NCBI GenBank assembly: GCA_030593645.1
Contig: JAUVGT010000076.1
Span: forward strand, 1 to 13,883
Reading direction: 5' to 3'
Source: Deltaproteobacteria bacterium
Lineage (GTDB): Bacteria > Desulfobacterota > Desulfobacteria > Desulfobacterales > JAUVGT01
DNA: 13,883 bases
Below, one piece after another: positions 1-7,506 of this stretch. Under the pieces are notes generated by a model that saw nothing but the letters and a program-made list of their open reading frames with translations, ran no database searches and was not told the DNA's origin. Position 1 is the stretch's first letter. Every line of letters begins with the position of its first letter. Position numbers and translations under genes: made by a program.

Positions 1-119
1 GGTTTCGTAAAAAGTTCAAATTCAAGGCGTGCAAATTTCGTAATCATGAAGCGTACTTATAGTACGTTGAATGATTGCGAAATGCAGCACAACGCAGAAG
101 TTGGACTTTTTACGAAACC
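1..119. repeat. Palindromic MITE-like repeat element, complete left copy
   Basis: The terminal 15 bases (GGTTTCGTAAAAAGT, 1-15) are exactly reverse-complementary to 105-119. Pairing continues inward with few mismatches: the ATTTCGTAATCAT block pairs with ATGATTGCGAAAT, and the centre is a perfect CGTACT/AGTACG stem (52-57 and 61-66) around a TAT loop. The whole 119 bases could therefore fold into one long imperfect hairpin. It encodes no protein; the short ORF crossing it is incidental. It begins 31 bases beyond the stop codon of the histidine kinase, so on the minus strand it could end or protect that transcript. The same sequence recurs at the right end of the window. Long hairpin plus multiple copies suggests a non-autonomous palindromic repeat family. 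No target-site duplication can be judged because the window begins at its first base. Confidence 0.85.
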
Positions 120-150
120 GTCATTTATCTCTTTGGCTAAAGGTGTGTTT

Positions 151-2163
151 TTAAGACAGCTTCTGGTTTTTCAATGGAAATTCCAGTATAAATATAGCGC
201 CCGTACCGTCCTTTCTGTTTTCCGCCCGGATTCTTCCATTCATCTCCGTCATATAATTGGCACAGGTGTGTAGTCCAAAACCATGACCATCTTTTTTGGT
301 AGTAAAACCATGATTAAACACTTTATGTAAATTTTCTTCAGGAATACCCTCTCCAGTATCGCTAACTTTTAAATAGACAGCCTTATTATCGTTTTCAAGT
401 GAAATGCACAGCTTTCTTTTCTCCATCGCGACATTAAACATCGCGTCTCTCGCGTTCCTGAACAGATTGACTAAAATATGAATCAGTTTTGTCTCCTGAA
501 CTACTGCCCGGGGAATATCATCAAAACTCTTAATCACCTGAATGCCGTATTTTTCAATCGTTCCCTGCTGTATGGTCAAGGCATCTTCGATAATCTTTAT
601 GTCCAGGTCCACTCTATGACCGAGATAATCGGTATACTGCTGCTGGGCGACAATAACCTCTTCAATACTTCCGATTCCTTTTGAAAGACGCTCTAAATGC
701 TTATCCATTTGGGATTTGACATCTTTAAAAAGCTCACCGATTTTCAAAAAATACTTCATTAATAAGATACTTTTTTGGGATTGAAAAAACTCATCAATAT
801 GATCGATATTCTCCCGGATCAACTGGTTCGCACTCTCCAGACTTTCAAAACTTTTATCGGCCTTTAACAAATCGAGCAATAATTGGGTCGAAATCTTAAC
901 CGAGTTTAATATGTTCCCCACGTTATGAATCGTCCCAATAGCCATCTCGGCCATACCGGCTTTATGGGCATGGTCCAGGGTTTTTTTCTGTGCGGCTTCC
1001 AATTGATTGGTTCTTTCAATCACTTTCTGTTCCAACTCTTCATTCAGTTTTCTTAACTCTTCATCTTTTCTTTTACTGTCTATGGCCATTGCAACCTGTT
1101 CGGAGACGGAACTTAATATCTCCAGATCTTCAATAGAGTATTCATGAGGATTTTCATAACTCTGAGTTGCCATCACCCCTATAATTTCATCCTTAATTTT
1201 CAGCGGAACACCCAGCCAGATTTTAGGAACCGTCCCCCGAATCGTAGAAACCTCCAGTTCATCATCTTTTAGTAATAATGATTTTCCGTCTTGAATAACC
1301 CTGCTGGTGAGGCTATTGGCCTCTTTTATATTTTTGATCTCAGAAAAGGGTTCTATCTCATCCTGATCATACTGATCCGCCTTATATGGAAAAACAACTG
1401 AATCGGTATCAGATTTATAAATAGCAATATAGAAATTTTTTACGTTAATAATCCTGCTCAGGGAACGGTGAATGGAATGATAAAGATCATCCAGGTTATC
1501 TGTGGTGTTGACCGCGTTTGATATTTCATAAAGTGTTTTAATCCTTTCCTGGCTCTGCTTTCTCTCTTTTTCCTTGCGTTTGTTTTCAATAAGGAGGGCG
1601 ACCTGGCTGGATACCGATGAAAGAATTTCCGAGTCTCTTTGATCGTACCGCTCAGGATCTGTGTAACTTTGAACGGTCATGCATCCGATGACTTCGTTTT
1701 GGACTTTTAACGGGACCCCCAGCCACTGTTCACAAAGAGTACCCAGTTTTTTCACTTTTAGCTTTTCGAATCTTTCAAGCAACTTCTTTTTGGTTCCAAA
1801 ATACGGTTTACCGCTTTTCACGACCTCAATTGTCAATGATCCGGATTTACTGGCATTCAGAATTTTCATGTTCTGGTCATAATCTTCTACCTTATCCATC
1901 TCATCCACATGATAGGGATACACCAGAGAGTCTTCTTCAGGATCATACAGAGCAATAAAAAAATTAGTAGTGTCTATGATTTCACTTAATAATTGGTGAA
2001 TATAATGATACAATTCATCCAGATCGGATATGACACTGACGGCCTCTGAAATACGGATCAGGAAGCTGTTTATTTTTTCAATTTTTGAAAAATCATTTTC
2101 AACGATCTTATTTACAGAGGAACGTTTTTTGTGATTCTGAAAGTTACGGTTTTTAAGAGACAT
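151..2163 (-). CDS. Soluble two-GAF sensor histidine kinase
   Basis: A 670-residue cytoplasmic sensor kinase. Two GAF domains lie in tandem (about 48-195 and 222-365). They are clearly duplicates: both carry a WLGVPLK...E-IIG-M--QSY segment. A coiled coil (about 366-397) leads to the dimerisation helix with the likely phospho-acceptor His413 in the GTIHNVGN motif. The C-terminal ATPase domain shows an N-box (NLFRNARDAM, 566-575), a G1 box (DTGEGIP, 602-608), an F-box region (VFNHGFTTK) and a G2 box (GHGFGLH, 626-632). There is no signal peptide, membrane segment, receiver or output domain, so the stimulus must be intracellular and the response regulator is encoded elsewhere. The GAF ligand cannot be predicted. 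The ATG start is preceded only by a weak purine stretch (GAGTGAAAC). The gene is divergent from the PASTA/PPC gene. The family assignment is secure; the specific role is unknown. Confidence 0.93.
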   Translation of the reverse strand: MSLKNRNFQNHKKRSSVNKIVENDFSKIEKINSFLIRISEAVSVISDLDELYHYIHQLLSEIIDTTNFFIALYDPEEDSLVYPYHVDEMDKVEDYDQNMKILNASKSGSLTIEVVKSGKPYFGTKKKLLERFEKLKVKKLGTLCEQWLGVPLKVQNEVIGCMTVQSYTDPERYDQRDSEILSSVSSQVALLIENKRKEKERKQSQERIKTLYEISNAVNTTDNLDDLYHSIHRSLSRIINVKNFYIAIYKSDTDSVVFPYKADQYDQDEIEPFSEIKNIKEANSLTSRVIQDGKSLLLKDDELEVSTIRGTVPKIWLGVPLKIKDEIIGVMATQSYENPHEYSIEDLEILSSVSEQVAMAIDSKRKDEELRKLNEELEQKVIERTNQLEAAQKKTLDHAHKAGMAEMAIGTIHNVGNILNSVKISTQLLLDLLKADKSFESLESANQLIRENIDHIDEFFQSQKSILLMKYFLKIGELFKDVKSQMDKHLERLSKGIGSIEEVIVAQQQYTDYLGHRVDLDIKIIEDALTIQQGTIEKYGIQVIKSFDDIPRAVVQETKLIHILVNLFRNARDAMFNVAMEKRKLCISLENDNKAVYLKVSDTGEGIPEENLHKVFNHGFTTKKDGHGFGLHTCANYMTEMNGRIRAENRKDGTGAIFILEFPLKNQKLS

Positions 2164-2441
2164 GTTTCACTCAGATACTTAAAATTATAATACCAGCTGC
2201 GTAACCCCGGGAAAGGTGAATAAAGCAGGTTGGATTCATAAAAAATGTTTGTTAATCAGCAGCTAAAATACTTTGGCAATGAAGATTTCGGGACTGATCA
2301 GACAAAGGCATTCGAACACCGAAATTTGAAATGAAAGTGTGTTTTCTGCCGCTTTTCTGTTACCTTTAACTATTATGCCACAGATAGCGGATTTCTGTAA
2401 AGTTTTTAAAGATATATGATAAACCTGTAAACAAAAACCCC

Positions 2442-2459
2442 GTTCAAATTAGTTTGAAC
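2442..2459. promoter_or_regulatory. Inverted repeat, possible operator
   Basis: GTTCAAA-TTAG-TTTGAAC is a perfect 7-bp inverted repeat with a 4-base spacer. It lies 113 bases upstream of the PASTA/PPC start. Its right arm contains a -35-like TTGAAC (2454-2459), with a -10-like TATAGT at 2481-2486, but the 21-base spacing is too long for a standard sigma-70 promoter. On the minus strand the hairpin is followed by GGGGTTTTTGTTT, so it could instead be a weak minus-strand terminator. The repeat is directly visible; its role is inference. Confidence 0.35.
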
Positions 2460-2556
2460 CTTTCATGGCATTAAAACCACTATAGTAAGAAGCCCATATG
2501 AAATCGGCTCAGATCAATAATACTTTAGGATTCACACCATATTAAATTTACGGTTC

Positions 2557-2564
2557 AAAGGAGG
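2557..2564 (+). promoter_or_regulatory. Strong ribosome binding site of the PASTA/PPC gene
   Basis: AAAGGAGG stands seven bases before the ATG at 2572. It matches the anti-Shine-Dalgarno sequence almost perfectly. It fixes the start of the reading frame and shows that translation initiation was intact even though the frame is broken downstream. Confidence 0.8.
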
Positions 2565-2571
2565 CAATCGA

Positions 2572-2781
2572 ATGAGACGGCATCGAAATTTATATCGCAA
2601 CGTGTTCATCATTTTCATGTTATTTCTGTTTAGTCTGGCTTTTGGAGCCCAGGCCGCCAGCAACAAGGTCCCCCCTAAAACTAAAATTCAGAAATCGAGT
2701 ACAACGCAAGCACAAAAAATAATTAAAATATCGACCCCCTACTGCTGGGTAAAACCAAAACCCAGGCTGAATCGATTTTAA
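2572..2781 (+). CDS. Fragment 1: signal peptide and start of PASTA domain
   Basis: This 69-codon frame encodes a classic Sec signal peptide: a basic N-terminus (MRRHRNLYR), a hydrophobic core about 11-25, and an AQA-A cleavage site after residue 28. A short Lys/Thr/Gln-rich mature segment follows. Its last 13 residues, from about 57 on, are out of frame and read nonsense across the PASTA coding sequence. The genuine part ends near 2739. Translated as it stands, it would give only a short exported peptide. Confidence 0.6.
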   Translation: MRRHRNLYRNVFIIFMLFLFSLAFGAQAASNKVPPKTKIQKSSTTQAQKIIKISTPYCWVKPKPRLNRF

Positions 2782-2807
2782 AGAAACTTGGATTAAAGAT
2801 CGGTAAG

Positions 2808-3620
2808 GTGCTTTATGTGACCATCGGAAAAGGCAAAACAGGTACGATAGTCAAACAATCTCCAAAATCCAAAACCAAAATTACCAAAGGGAGTGCTGTA
2901 AATATTTGGTTATTAAAACAAAAAAGTCGTTTATCCACAAGACCCGAATCTAAAATGTTAGCTAAAAATATCAAACCCAAACTGTTTGAAAAAAAGAAAA
3001 AACTATACATGGAATTTCCCCGGGAAGTTCAAAATGTTAAAGTTCGGGACAAGAATGGAAAAATTCTTCAGAGTTTCAAAAAGGGACGAAAATTCGACAT
3101 CACCAAAAGTTTGAAATTAACAAAAGCGGGTAATATTAAAATCTATTTCACACCCGCTCCAAAACGCGGCAGCGGTGTTCCAAAATCCGGTCCCGTTCCA
3201 AAACCGCCGATTCAATACTCGGAATTGGACCACACAATCAAACTGATCAAGTTTAACCATTTAAGATTCAGCGAGCGGGCCATCTTTACAGATAGCTCTT
3301 CGATTGATGCGGGTGAACCGTCTAACGATTCTGCCGGTGGTGCCACTCTGTTGGGAAGGGCGGGACGCTATTCAGGGGATGTGGGTGGTGATTCCGATTC
3401 CATAGACTATCTCAGGTTTACAACAGGTGCCAGTGGTTATGGTACCCTGGTGACCATAAGCCGGATCTCAGGCAGCATCGAATTAAACCTTTACAGACCG
3501 GGGGCAGGGGGAACTTTGGCAGGAGACAACAATAAGGTCTGGATTGCCCTGAAACCGAACACCACCTTTAATTTTTCGGTTGAACCCAGCGGCACAGGCA
3601 TGACTGCCTATCCATTTTAA
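2808..3620 (+). CDS. Fragment 2: PASTA remainder, basic linker and first PPC-like module
   Basis: This frame is open from 2727; the GTG at 2808 is only the first possible start and has no convincing ribosome binding site, supporting the view that it is the middle of a larger gene. Codons before 2808 encode PLLLGKTKTQAESILKKLG, the first half of a PASTA domain. The segment after it (IVKQSPKSKTKITKGSAVNIWL) is the second half. A strongly basic stretch follows (about residues 35-122), including a possible small beta domain, then a Pro-rich spacer. A PPC-like beta-sandwich comes last, opening with GEPSNDSAGGATLL and containing DSIDYLRFTT (about 168-265). The TAA at 3618-3620 is created by the second frameshift. 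Confidence 0.6.
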   Translation: MLYVTIGKGKTGTIVKQSPKSKTKITKGSAVNIWLLKQKSRLSTRPESKMLAKNIKPKLFEKKKKLYMEFPREVQNVKVRDKNGKILQSFKKGRKFDITKSLKLTKAGNIKIYFTPAPKRGSGVPKSGPVPKPPIQYSELDHTIKLIKFNHLRFSERAIFTDSSSIDAGEPSNDSAGGATLLGRAGRYSGDVGGDSDSIDYLRFTTGASGYGTLVTISRISGSIELNLYRPGAGGTLAGDNNKVWIALKPNTTFNFSVEPSGTGMTAYPF

Positions 3621-3625
3621 TAAGA

Positions 3626-4105
3626 GTGAAAACGCTCAATGACTCCCATGAAAATAATGACAGTTTTAGCGCGGCTAAGCAGGTAACAGCAGGGACCATT
3701 GCGGGAGGACTACTTGTCAATTTATATGACAGCGGTGGTAATATAGTGGGAGTCAAAGACTATTTTAAAATCAACCTGACCGAGGCGAAAAATCTCCGGG
3801 TTACTGTAAACAATGCGGGGCTGCCGTCAAGTGATACTGTACTGACCAGCCTTTTTAACCGCGATAATACGCATGTAACAAGTAGCGATGGAAATCGTAA
3901 CTATGCCCGGCTGACAAGGGACATCAGACTCGATTATGAGCCCCATTACCATGGATTTACTTTTGAAGAAGACGGCAGAGGGTACTGGAAAATCCTGGTA
4001 ACCGAATACGTCAATTTCGACAAACCAACACCCGATGGTTCAGGCGATCCGCCTGCCTGTTTCTCAGGAAGCGGCTATTCGCTACAGGTTGAATTTTTGC
4101 CGTAA
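3626..4105 (+). CDS. Fragment 3: second PPC-like module
   Basis: This 159-codon frame begins with a GTG that is really internal. It encodes a second PPC-like module: an opening NDSHENNDSFSAAKQV resembling the usual D-x-EPNDS-A start, then VKDYFKINL and a beta-rich remainder ending in GYSLQVEFLP at the stop codon. It is homologous in layout to the module in fragment 2 but not closely similar in sequence. No signal peptide of its own, so alone it would remain cytoplasmic and probably misfolded. The stop at 4103-4105 is followed by a terminator. Confidence 0.55.
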   Translation: MKTLNDSHENNDSFSAAKQVTAGTIAGGLLVNLYDSGGNIVGVKDYFKINLTEAKNLRVTVNNAGLPSSDTVLTSLFNRDNTHVTSSDGNRNYARLTRDIRLDYEPHYHGFTFEEDGRGYWKILVTEYVNFDKPTPDGSGDPPACFSGSGYSLQVEFLP

Positions 4106-4144
4106 GAATCGATCATATATTTACGATCTAATTATGTATTAATA

Positions 4145-4180
4145 AAAGGGCGTCTGAATTCAGGCACCTTTTTTTATTTT
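4145..4180 (+). terminator. Rho-independent terminator after the PASTA/PPC gene
   Basis: A hairpin with arms AAAGGGCGTCTG and CAGGCACCTTT around an AATT loop carries one G-T wobble, one mismatch and one bulge, and runs directly into a seven-T tract. It lies 40 bases past the stop codon of the PPC module. It separates that gene from the acyltransferase on the same strand. Confidence 0.8.
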
Positions 4181-4293
4181 CCACGCGAATCATTTTTCAA
4201 GAGCTGAAAATTAGGTCTTGGAATAAAATTTAGTATAGCATGAAAAAGTGTGCTATTGTGACCATGGTCTTAATCCAATGATAGGAATTATTT

Positions 4294-5028
4294 ATGTATA
4301 ACCGGTTTATATCCATTTCATTCGTCTCATTCTTTTTTCTGTCTTCACTATTTTTTTTTATTATTGCCTGCCTGATCTGGGCATGTACGGTTTTGTTCGA
4401 CCCCAAATTAAAGGCATTGCACCTGTTTTCATGCTTCTGGGCGTCTGTCTATTTGTGGGTGATGCCTTTCCTGTCGGTTACGGTGAGCGGCAGGGAAAAG
4501 ATCAAGCCCGGCCGGACCTATATTGTGGTATCCAACCATCAATCCCAGCTGGATATCCTGGTGGCCTTCAGGCTTTTTTTTCACTTTAAGTGGCTGTCAA
4601 AAGCGGAAGTTTTCAAAATCCCGTTTATCGGATGGAATATGGTTTTAAACCGATATATCAAATTGAAACGCGGTAACAAAGAAAGCATCAAACTCATGTT
4701 CGAAGAATGTAATCAAACCCTTTCCAATGGAAATTCCATTTTTATTTTCCCTGAAGGGACCCGGTCGTTTGACGGCCGAATAAGACCCTTTAAACCCGGC
4801 GCTTTTGTACTGGCGAAAAAAAACAGGCTTCCGATTTTACCAATTGTCATTAACGGTACAAAAAACGCGCTGCCCAAACACAGCATCATTTTTCGCGGGT
4901 ATCACCCGATCCGTGTGAAAGTCCTCGATGAAATCCCGTTTGAGTCCATTTCGGAAATGGATACGGATCAAATCAGTAATATGGTTAAATTAAAAATCAC
5001 CGCTCATATTGACGAACATAACGTGTGA
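4294..5028 (+). CDS. plsC: PlsC-like 1-acyl-glycerol-3-phosphate acyltransferase
   Basis: A 244-residue membrane acyltransferase of the LPLAT/AGPAT family. The expected reaction is transfer of an acyl chain to lysophosphatidic acid to make phosphatidic acid at the inner membrane. N-terminal hydrophobic helices (about 5-33 and 42-62) anchor it. The catalytic HX4D motif is NHQSQLD (His82, Asp87). The glycerophosphate-binding block is FPEGTRS (152-158), followed by FKPGAFVLA and the LPILPIVINGT segment. Length and motif order are normal. The ATG is preceded by AGGA at a spacing of seven. It stands alone, between the upstream terminator and a convergent operon whose last stop is 14 bases away. 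Related enzymes acylating other lysolipids share these motifs, so the exact substrate is inferred. Confidence 0.9.
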   Translation: MYNRFISISFVSFFFLSSLFFFIIACLIWACTVLFDPKLKALHLFSCFWASVYLWVMPFLSVTVSGREKIKPGRTYIVVSNHQSQLDILVAFRLFFHFKWLSKAEVFKIPFIGWNMVLNRYIKLKRGNKESIKLMFEECNQTLSNGNSIFIFPEGTRSFDGRIRPFKPGAFVLAKKNRLPILPIVINGTKNALPKHSIIFRGYHPIRVKVLDEIPFESISEMDTDQISNMVKLKITAHIDEHNV

Positions 5029-5042
5029 TGAATGATATGGGG

Positions 5043-5600
5043 CTAATGATATAGCATTGGTTTACATATTATTTCACGAATCTTTAGTTTAAAAAAATCT
5101 AAAGTGTTTGCCGCGCGTAATATTAACGCGGTATCAGCGCCCGTCCCGGTTCCGCCAACACAGATTACACTTTCGCCGGTCTTAATCAATCCCGCATCGG
5201 CAGCCATAAGACTGACTTCAACAGCTACCTTTGTTCCCTGTCCAAATAGCTTTAGTGTTTCTGCTATTATCTCATCAACCTGATATGTATTAAATCGGAT
5301 CCTCACAGCCCTGCCGATTCCGCAAAACGCATGGCTGGAAGTCAATACTTTTACATCCAACGCTTCAAGTTCCTTTCTTTTGGTATATGGTAATTCCTGA
5401 AAATTTGGTTTTGTCAGACCCGTGTAGTGTGTCACAGCAATAATATTAAAACCATCCAGTATATCGACTGCACGCAGGGCGGTAGCTCCGCTTGTGGTGG
5501 CAAGAACGCAGGTTTTGATTCTAAGTTCATTCCCTTTGTCTCTAACACAATTCAGCACATCATCCGTATTCGCTTTTCCGGCTTTTTCAAATAGTAACAT
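5043..5600 (-). CDS. Stand-alone pyruvate kinase C-terminal (alpha/beta) domain protein
   Basis: A 185-residue soluble protein resembling the C-terminal allosteric domain of pyruvate kinase (PK_C, PF02887) without the catalytic barrel. Recognisable features are the opening NTDDVLNCVRDKGNEL, the ATTSGATALRA loop (35-44) that in pyruvate kinase contacts a phosphorylated effector, the IIAVTHYTG strand, and a glycine-rich VGGTGTGADTALIL near the C-terminus. Pyruvate kinase activity is not expected. The frame extends upstream to 5678, but that would overlap the hydrolase gene; the ATG at 5600 follows AAAGGAG and starts at the conserved MLLFEKAGK, so I prefer it. It is the last gene of the operon, 43 bases after the hydrolase stop. 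Binding of a phosphometabolite is speculation. Confidence 0.8.
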   Translation of the reverse strand: MLLFEKAGKANTDDVLNCVRDKGNELRIKTCVLATTSGATALRAVDILDGFNIIAVTHYTGLTKPNFQELPYTKRKELEALDVKVLTSSHAFCGIGRAVRIRFNTYQVDEIIAETLKLFGQGTKVAVEVSLMAADAGLIKTGESVICVGGTGTGADTALILRAANTLDFFKLKIREIICKPMLYH

Positions 5601-5643
5601 TTTTACGATAACTCCTTTATAATTCGTTATGGTCTTCTCCTTA

Positions 5644-7482
5644 TCAAGGAATCGGTGCCACAACTTGTGAAGAGGCAAAGAGCCAGGTGACGATCATCGC
5701 GTTCATGAAAGCACTCAGAAAGATCTTCCCTGTGATCTGGTAGAACCAGGTGGACAGAATCATGACAAGGGCTAAGACCAAGATGATAAAAAACAGCTCC
5801 AGAATAAAAACCACAAATACTCCTCCGGGCCCTTCGAACGGTATAAAGCCGGTGGAAAGAAGGGGGATGTACTGGATCAGAAGAAAAAGAATGAGTGGAG
5901 TAATCAGCGCGAATATGTTTGATCCGGTCCAGAAAAAATAGGTTTTTAGCCATGTTTCCTTCTGCGGCCTGCGAATCTGGCCATGAACGAATAGTGTCAG
6001 ACCAATGAACCCGAATAAGATAAACGGAAAATACAACAGGAACATTCCCGCGCGATAGGGTGTCAGATCACTGACCAGGGGATAGATAAATCTGAAATCC
6101 ACCATGAACAGATATTCTGACAGGATTTCACATGTATAAAGAAAGCCAAAAAGAATCAGCCCCAAAAATACGGTCTTGGTAATTTTTCCGATGTCCAGAA
6201 AAAAACGGTCCGGACTGAAGGATAACCCCAGATCGTATAGTGTAATTCCTGAAGGCTTTGCTTCTTTTTGATACCAGCGGCGGAAGAGAAGCAATCCGAA
6301 AATATTAATCCAGACAAACCACCAGACAATGGCGTCGACCAGAAGCATTGGAAACACGGGATCAACCGGTATCAGAAACTTATGAACAGCAAAAAGCGTC
6401 ATAATTAACGGCAAATATAACCACATGAGTATTCCGTTTATTGCTACGGACTTGAAATATGATTTGGTAATACAGGCATATTTGAAATGTACCGGTTCTC
6501 TGATAGTACCAAAAAAAGTCGTCCTTAATAACAAAAGACTGAGCGGCAAAATACAGATAAAACAGGCAAACATTGCCAGAAATGTCATGGCTTCCTTAAT
6601 GGACCATGATTGGGCCCGGGGGTCTGTCCAAAACTTTTCGGGCGGATTCAGTGACTCTTTCATCCATTTGACAGCCTCAGCAATACACACAGCGTTATGA
6701 CTTTCCTGGATATGACTGATGCGATGGATAAATACCTTTCGGGCTGTCCCTTTCGAGAAATCCCCGTAAGTTTTCCCGAATTCGGGTTTTGGATGGGGAA
6801 AAGAATTTTTTGTGGCCTCTGTCCGCATCCACTCTTTCACAAGATCTTTTGTTTGGGTAAAAAAGTCTCTGAACTCATCCAGTTCACCAATGATCATGAG
6901 CATATTTTGGGGACTTTCCAGGGATGCCCTTTTATCATAAGCGCTGCCGATGATAATGACTGCCTTGATGGATGGATCTTCCAGGGCGACATTATAGGCG
7001 AACCTGGCTCCCATACTGTGCCCCATGATACCCGTTGACTCCTTTTTTACAAAAGGCAAAGAGCGAAGAAATTTCATGGATGTTCTCGTACCGAAGGTAT
7101 CGTCAAAATTCGGGTCCTCCGGATCGTTGGGCACATCTGAATTTCCCCGGCCGATAGCGTCAATACCGAGTACGACAAACCCCCTCTTTGCCATTTCAAT
7201 ATTATAAGCGTCACCGCTTTCCCGATTGTTCTGGTAACCGTGAATAAACACGACACCCGGAAGAGGGTTTTCCCCGGTCGCGGAATTCGGTCTGAACAAT
7301 TTAGCCCTCATGTGTTTGCCGTTATAATTATCATAATACACGTTGGAGACTCTGATCTTCCCGAAATCCGTTTGAACCAGGTTCGCAATAATCACCGCAC
7401 TAACAAAAACAGAAAAACTGATCAAAAAAATACCGATTATCTTTGTGTTTCCTCCCGTTTGAAAAAGTTTTTCCGTGTTCAT
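5644..7482 (-). CDS. Membrane-anchored alpha/beta hydrolase with polytopic C-terminal half
   Basis: A 612-residue protein in two halves. After an N-terminal membrane helix (about 14-36) comes an alpha/beta-hydrolase domain (about 45-280). It has the oxyanion-loop motif VVFIHGY (77-83), nucleophile elbow GHSMG with Ser156, a likely acid at Asp202 (GELDEF) and a likely catalytic His at 257 or 262. About eight hydrophobic helices fill residues 299-608. With one N-terminal helix, the hydrolase domain probably lies outside the cytoplasm. Substrate unknown: an esterase, lipase or peptidase are all possible, and the membrane half might be a transporter or lipid-handling domain. The frame opens at a TTG at 7500, but the ATG at 7482 has GGGAGG four bases upstream and is preferred. 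It follows the DUF362 gene by 24 bases and is evidently co-transcribed. Confidence 0.85.
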   Translation of the reverse strand: MNTEKLFQTGGNTKIIGIFLISFSVFVSAVIIANLVQTDFGKIRVSNVYYDNYNGKHMRAKLFRPNSATGENPLPGVVFIHGYQNNRESGDAYNIEMAKRGFVVLGIDAIGRGNSDVPNDPEDPNFDDTFGTRTSMKFLRSLPFVKKESTGIMGHSMGARFAYNVALEDPSIKAVIIIGSAYDKRASLESPQNMLMIIGELDEFRDFFTQTKDLVKEWMRTEATKNSFPHPKPEFGKTYGDFSKGTARKVFIHRISHIQESHNAVCIAEAVKWMKESLNPPEKFWTDPRAQSWSIKEAMTFLAMFACFICILPLSLLLLRTTFFGTIREPVHFKYACITKSYFKSVAINGILMWLYLPLIMTLFAVHKFLIPVDPVFPMLLVDAIVWWFVWINIFGLLLFRRWYQKEAKPSGITLYDLGLSFSPDRFFLDIGKITKTVFLGLILFGFLYTCEILSEYLFMVDFRFIYPLVSDLTPYRAGMFLLYFPFILFGFIGLTLFVHGQIRRPQKETWLKTYFFWTGSNIFALITPLILFLLIQYIPLLSTGFIPFEGPGGVFVVFILELFFIILVLALVMILSTWFYQITGKIFLSAFMNAMIVTWLFASSQVVAPIP

Positions 7483-7506
7483 ATTTCCTCCCGGTATCAA
7501 AACCTT

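Larger units (their letters stand above)
2164..2571. other. Divergent intergenic region, 408 bases
   Basis: This AT-rich region separates the minus-strand kinase from the plus-strand PASTA/PPC gene and must hold both promoters. I see no supported gene. It contains the 7-bp inverted repeat at 2442-2459 and a TATAGT hexamer at 2481-2486. It also holds a minus-strand TATAAT hexamer (complement of 2184-2189) close to the kinase start, for which I find no good -35 partner. A strong ribosome binding site for the plus-strand gene closes the region. Confidence 0.6.
2572..4105 (+). pseudogene. Exported PASTA and double-PPC-like protein, broken by two frameshifts
   Basis: Three consecutive same-strand reading frames join into one protein of about 511 residues if one base is restored at each of two homopolymers. 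Adding a C to the five-C run at 2735-2739 links the signal-peptide fragment to a continuous PASTA domain (...ISTPLLLGKTKTQAES...). Adding a T to the four-T run at 3615-3618 gives ...TAYPFLIRVKTLNDSHEN..., joining the first to the second beta-sandwich module. The rebuilt order is: signal peptide 1-28, PASTA about 50-115, a Lys/Arg-rich linker, then two PPC-like modules. PASTA domains usually bind peptidoglycan and PPC modules accompany secreted enzymes; no catalytic domain is present here. Both lesions being single-base homopolymer losses fits sequencing error at least as well as true decay. A strong ribosome binding site and terminator frame the unit. Confidence 0.75.

Noticed and set aside
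46..273. 75-codon plus-strand frame starting inside the left palindromic element
   Set aside because: It runs through the non-coding hairpin and antisense over the end of the kinase gene, with no ribosome binding site or recognisable protein features.
4235..4256. ATAGCA/TGCTAT inverted repeat before the acyltransferase gene
   Set aside because: Only six pairs with a ten-base loop in AT-rich DNA and no aligned promoter hexamers; likely chance.
5601..5678. N-terminal extension of the PK-C-like protein
   Set aside because: It would overlap the hydrolase coding region, lacks homology to the family, and a well-placed AAAGGAG and conserved opening favour the ATG at 5600.
7483..7500. TTG start for the alpha/beta hydrolase
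   Set aside because: The region contains the GGGAGG that serves the ATG at 7482; using the TTG would put the ribosome binding site inside the gene.
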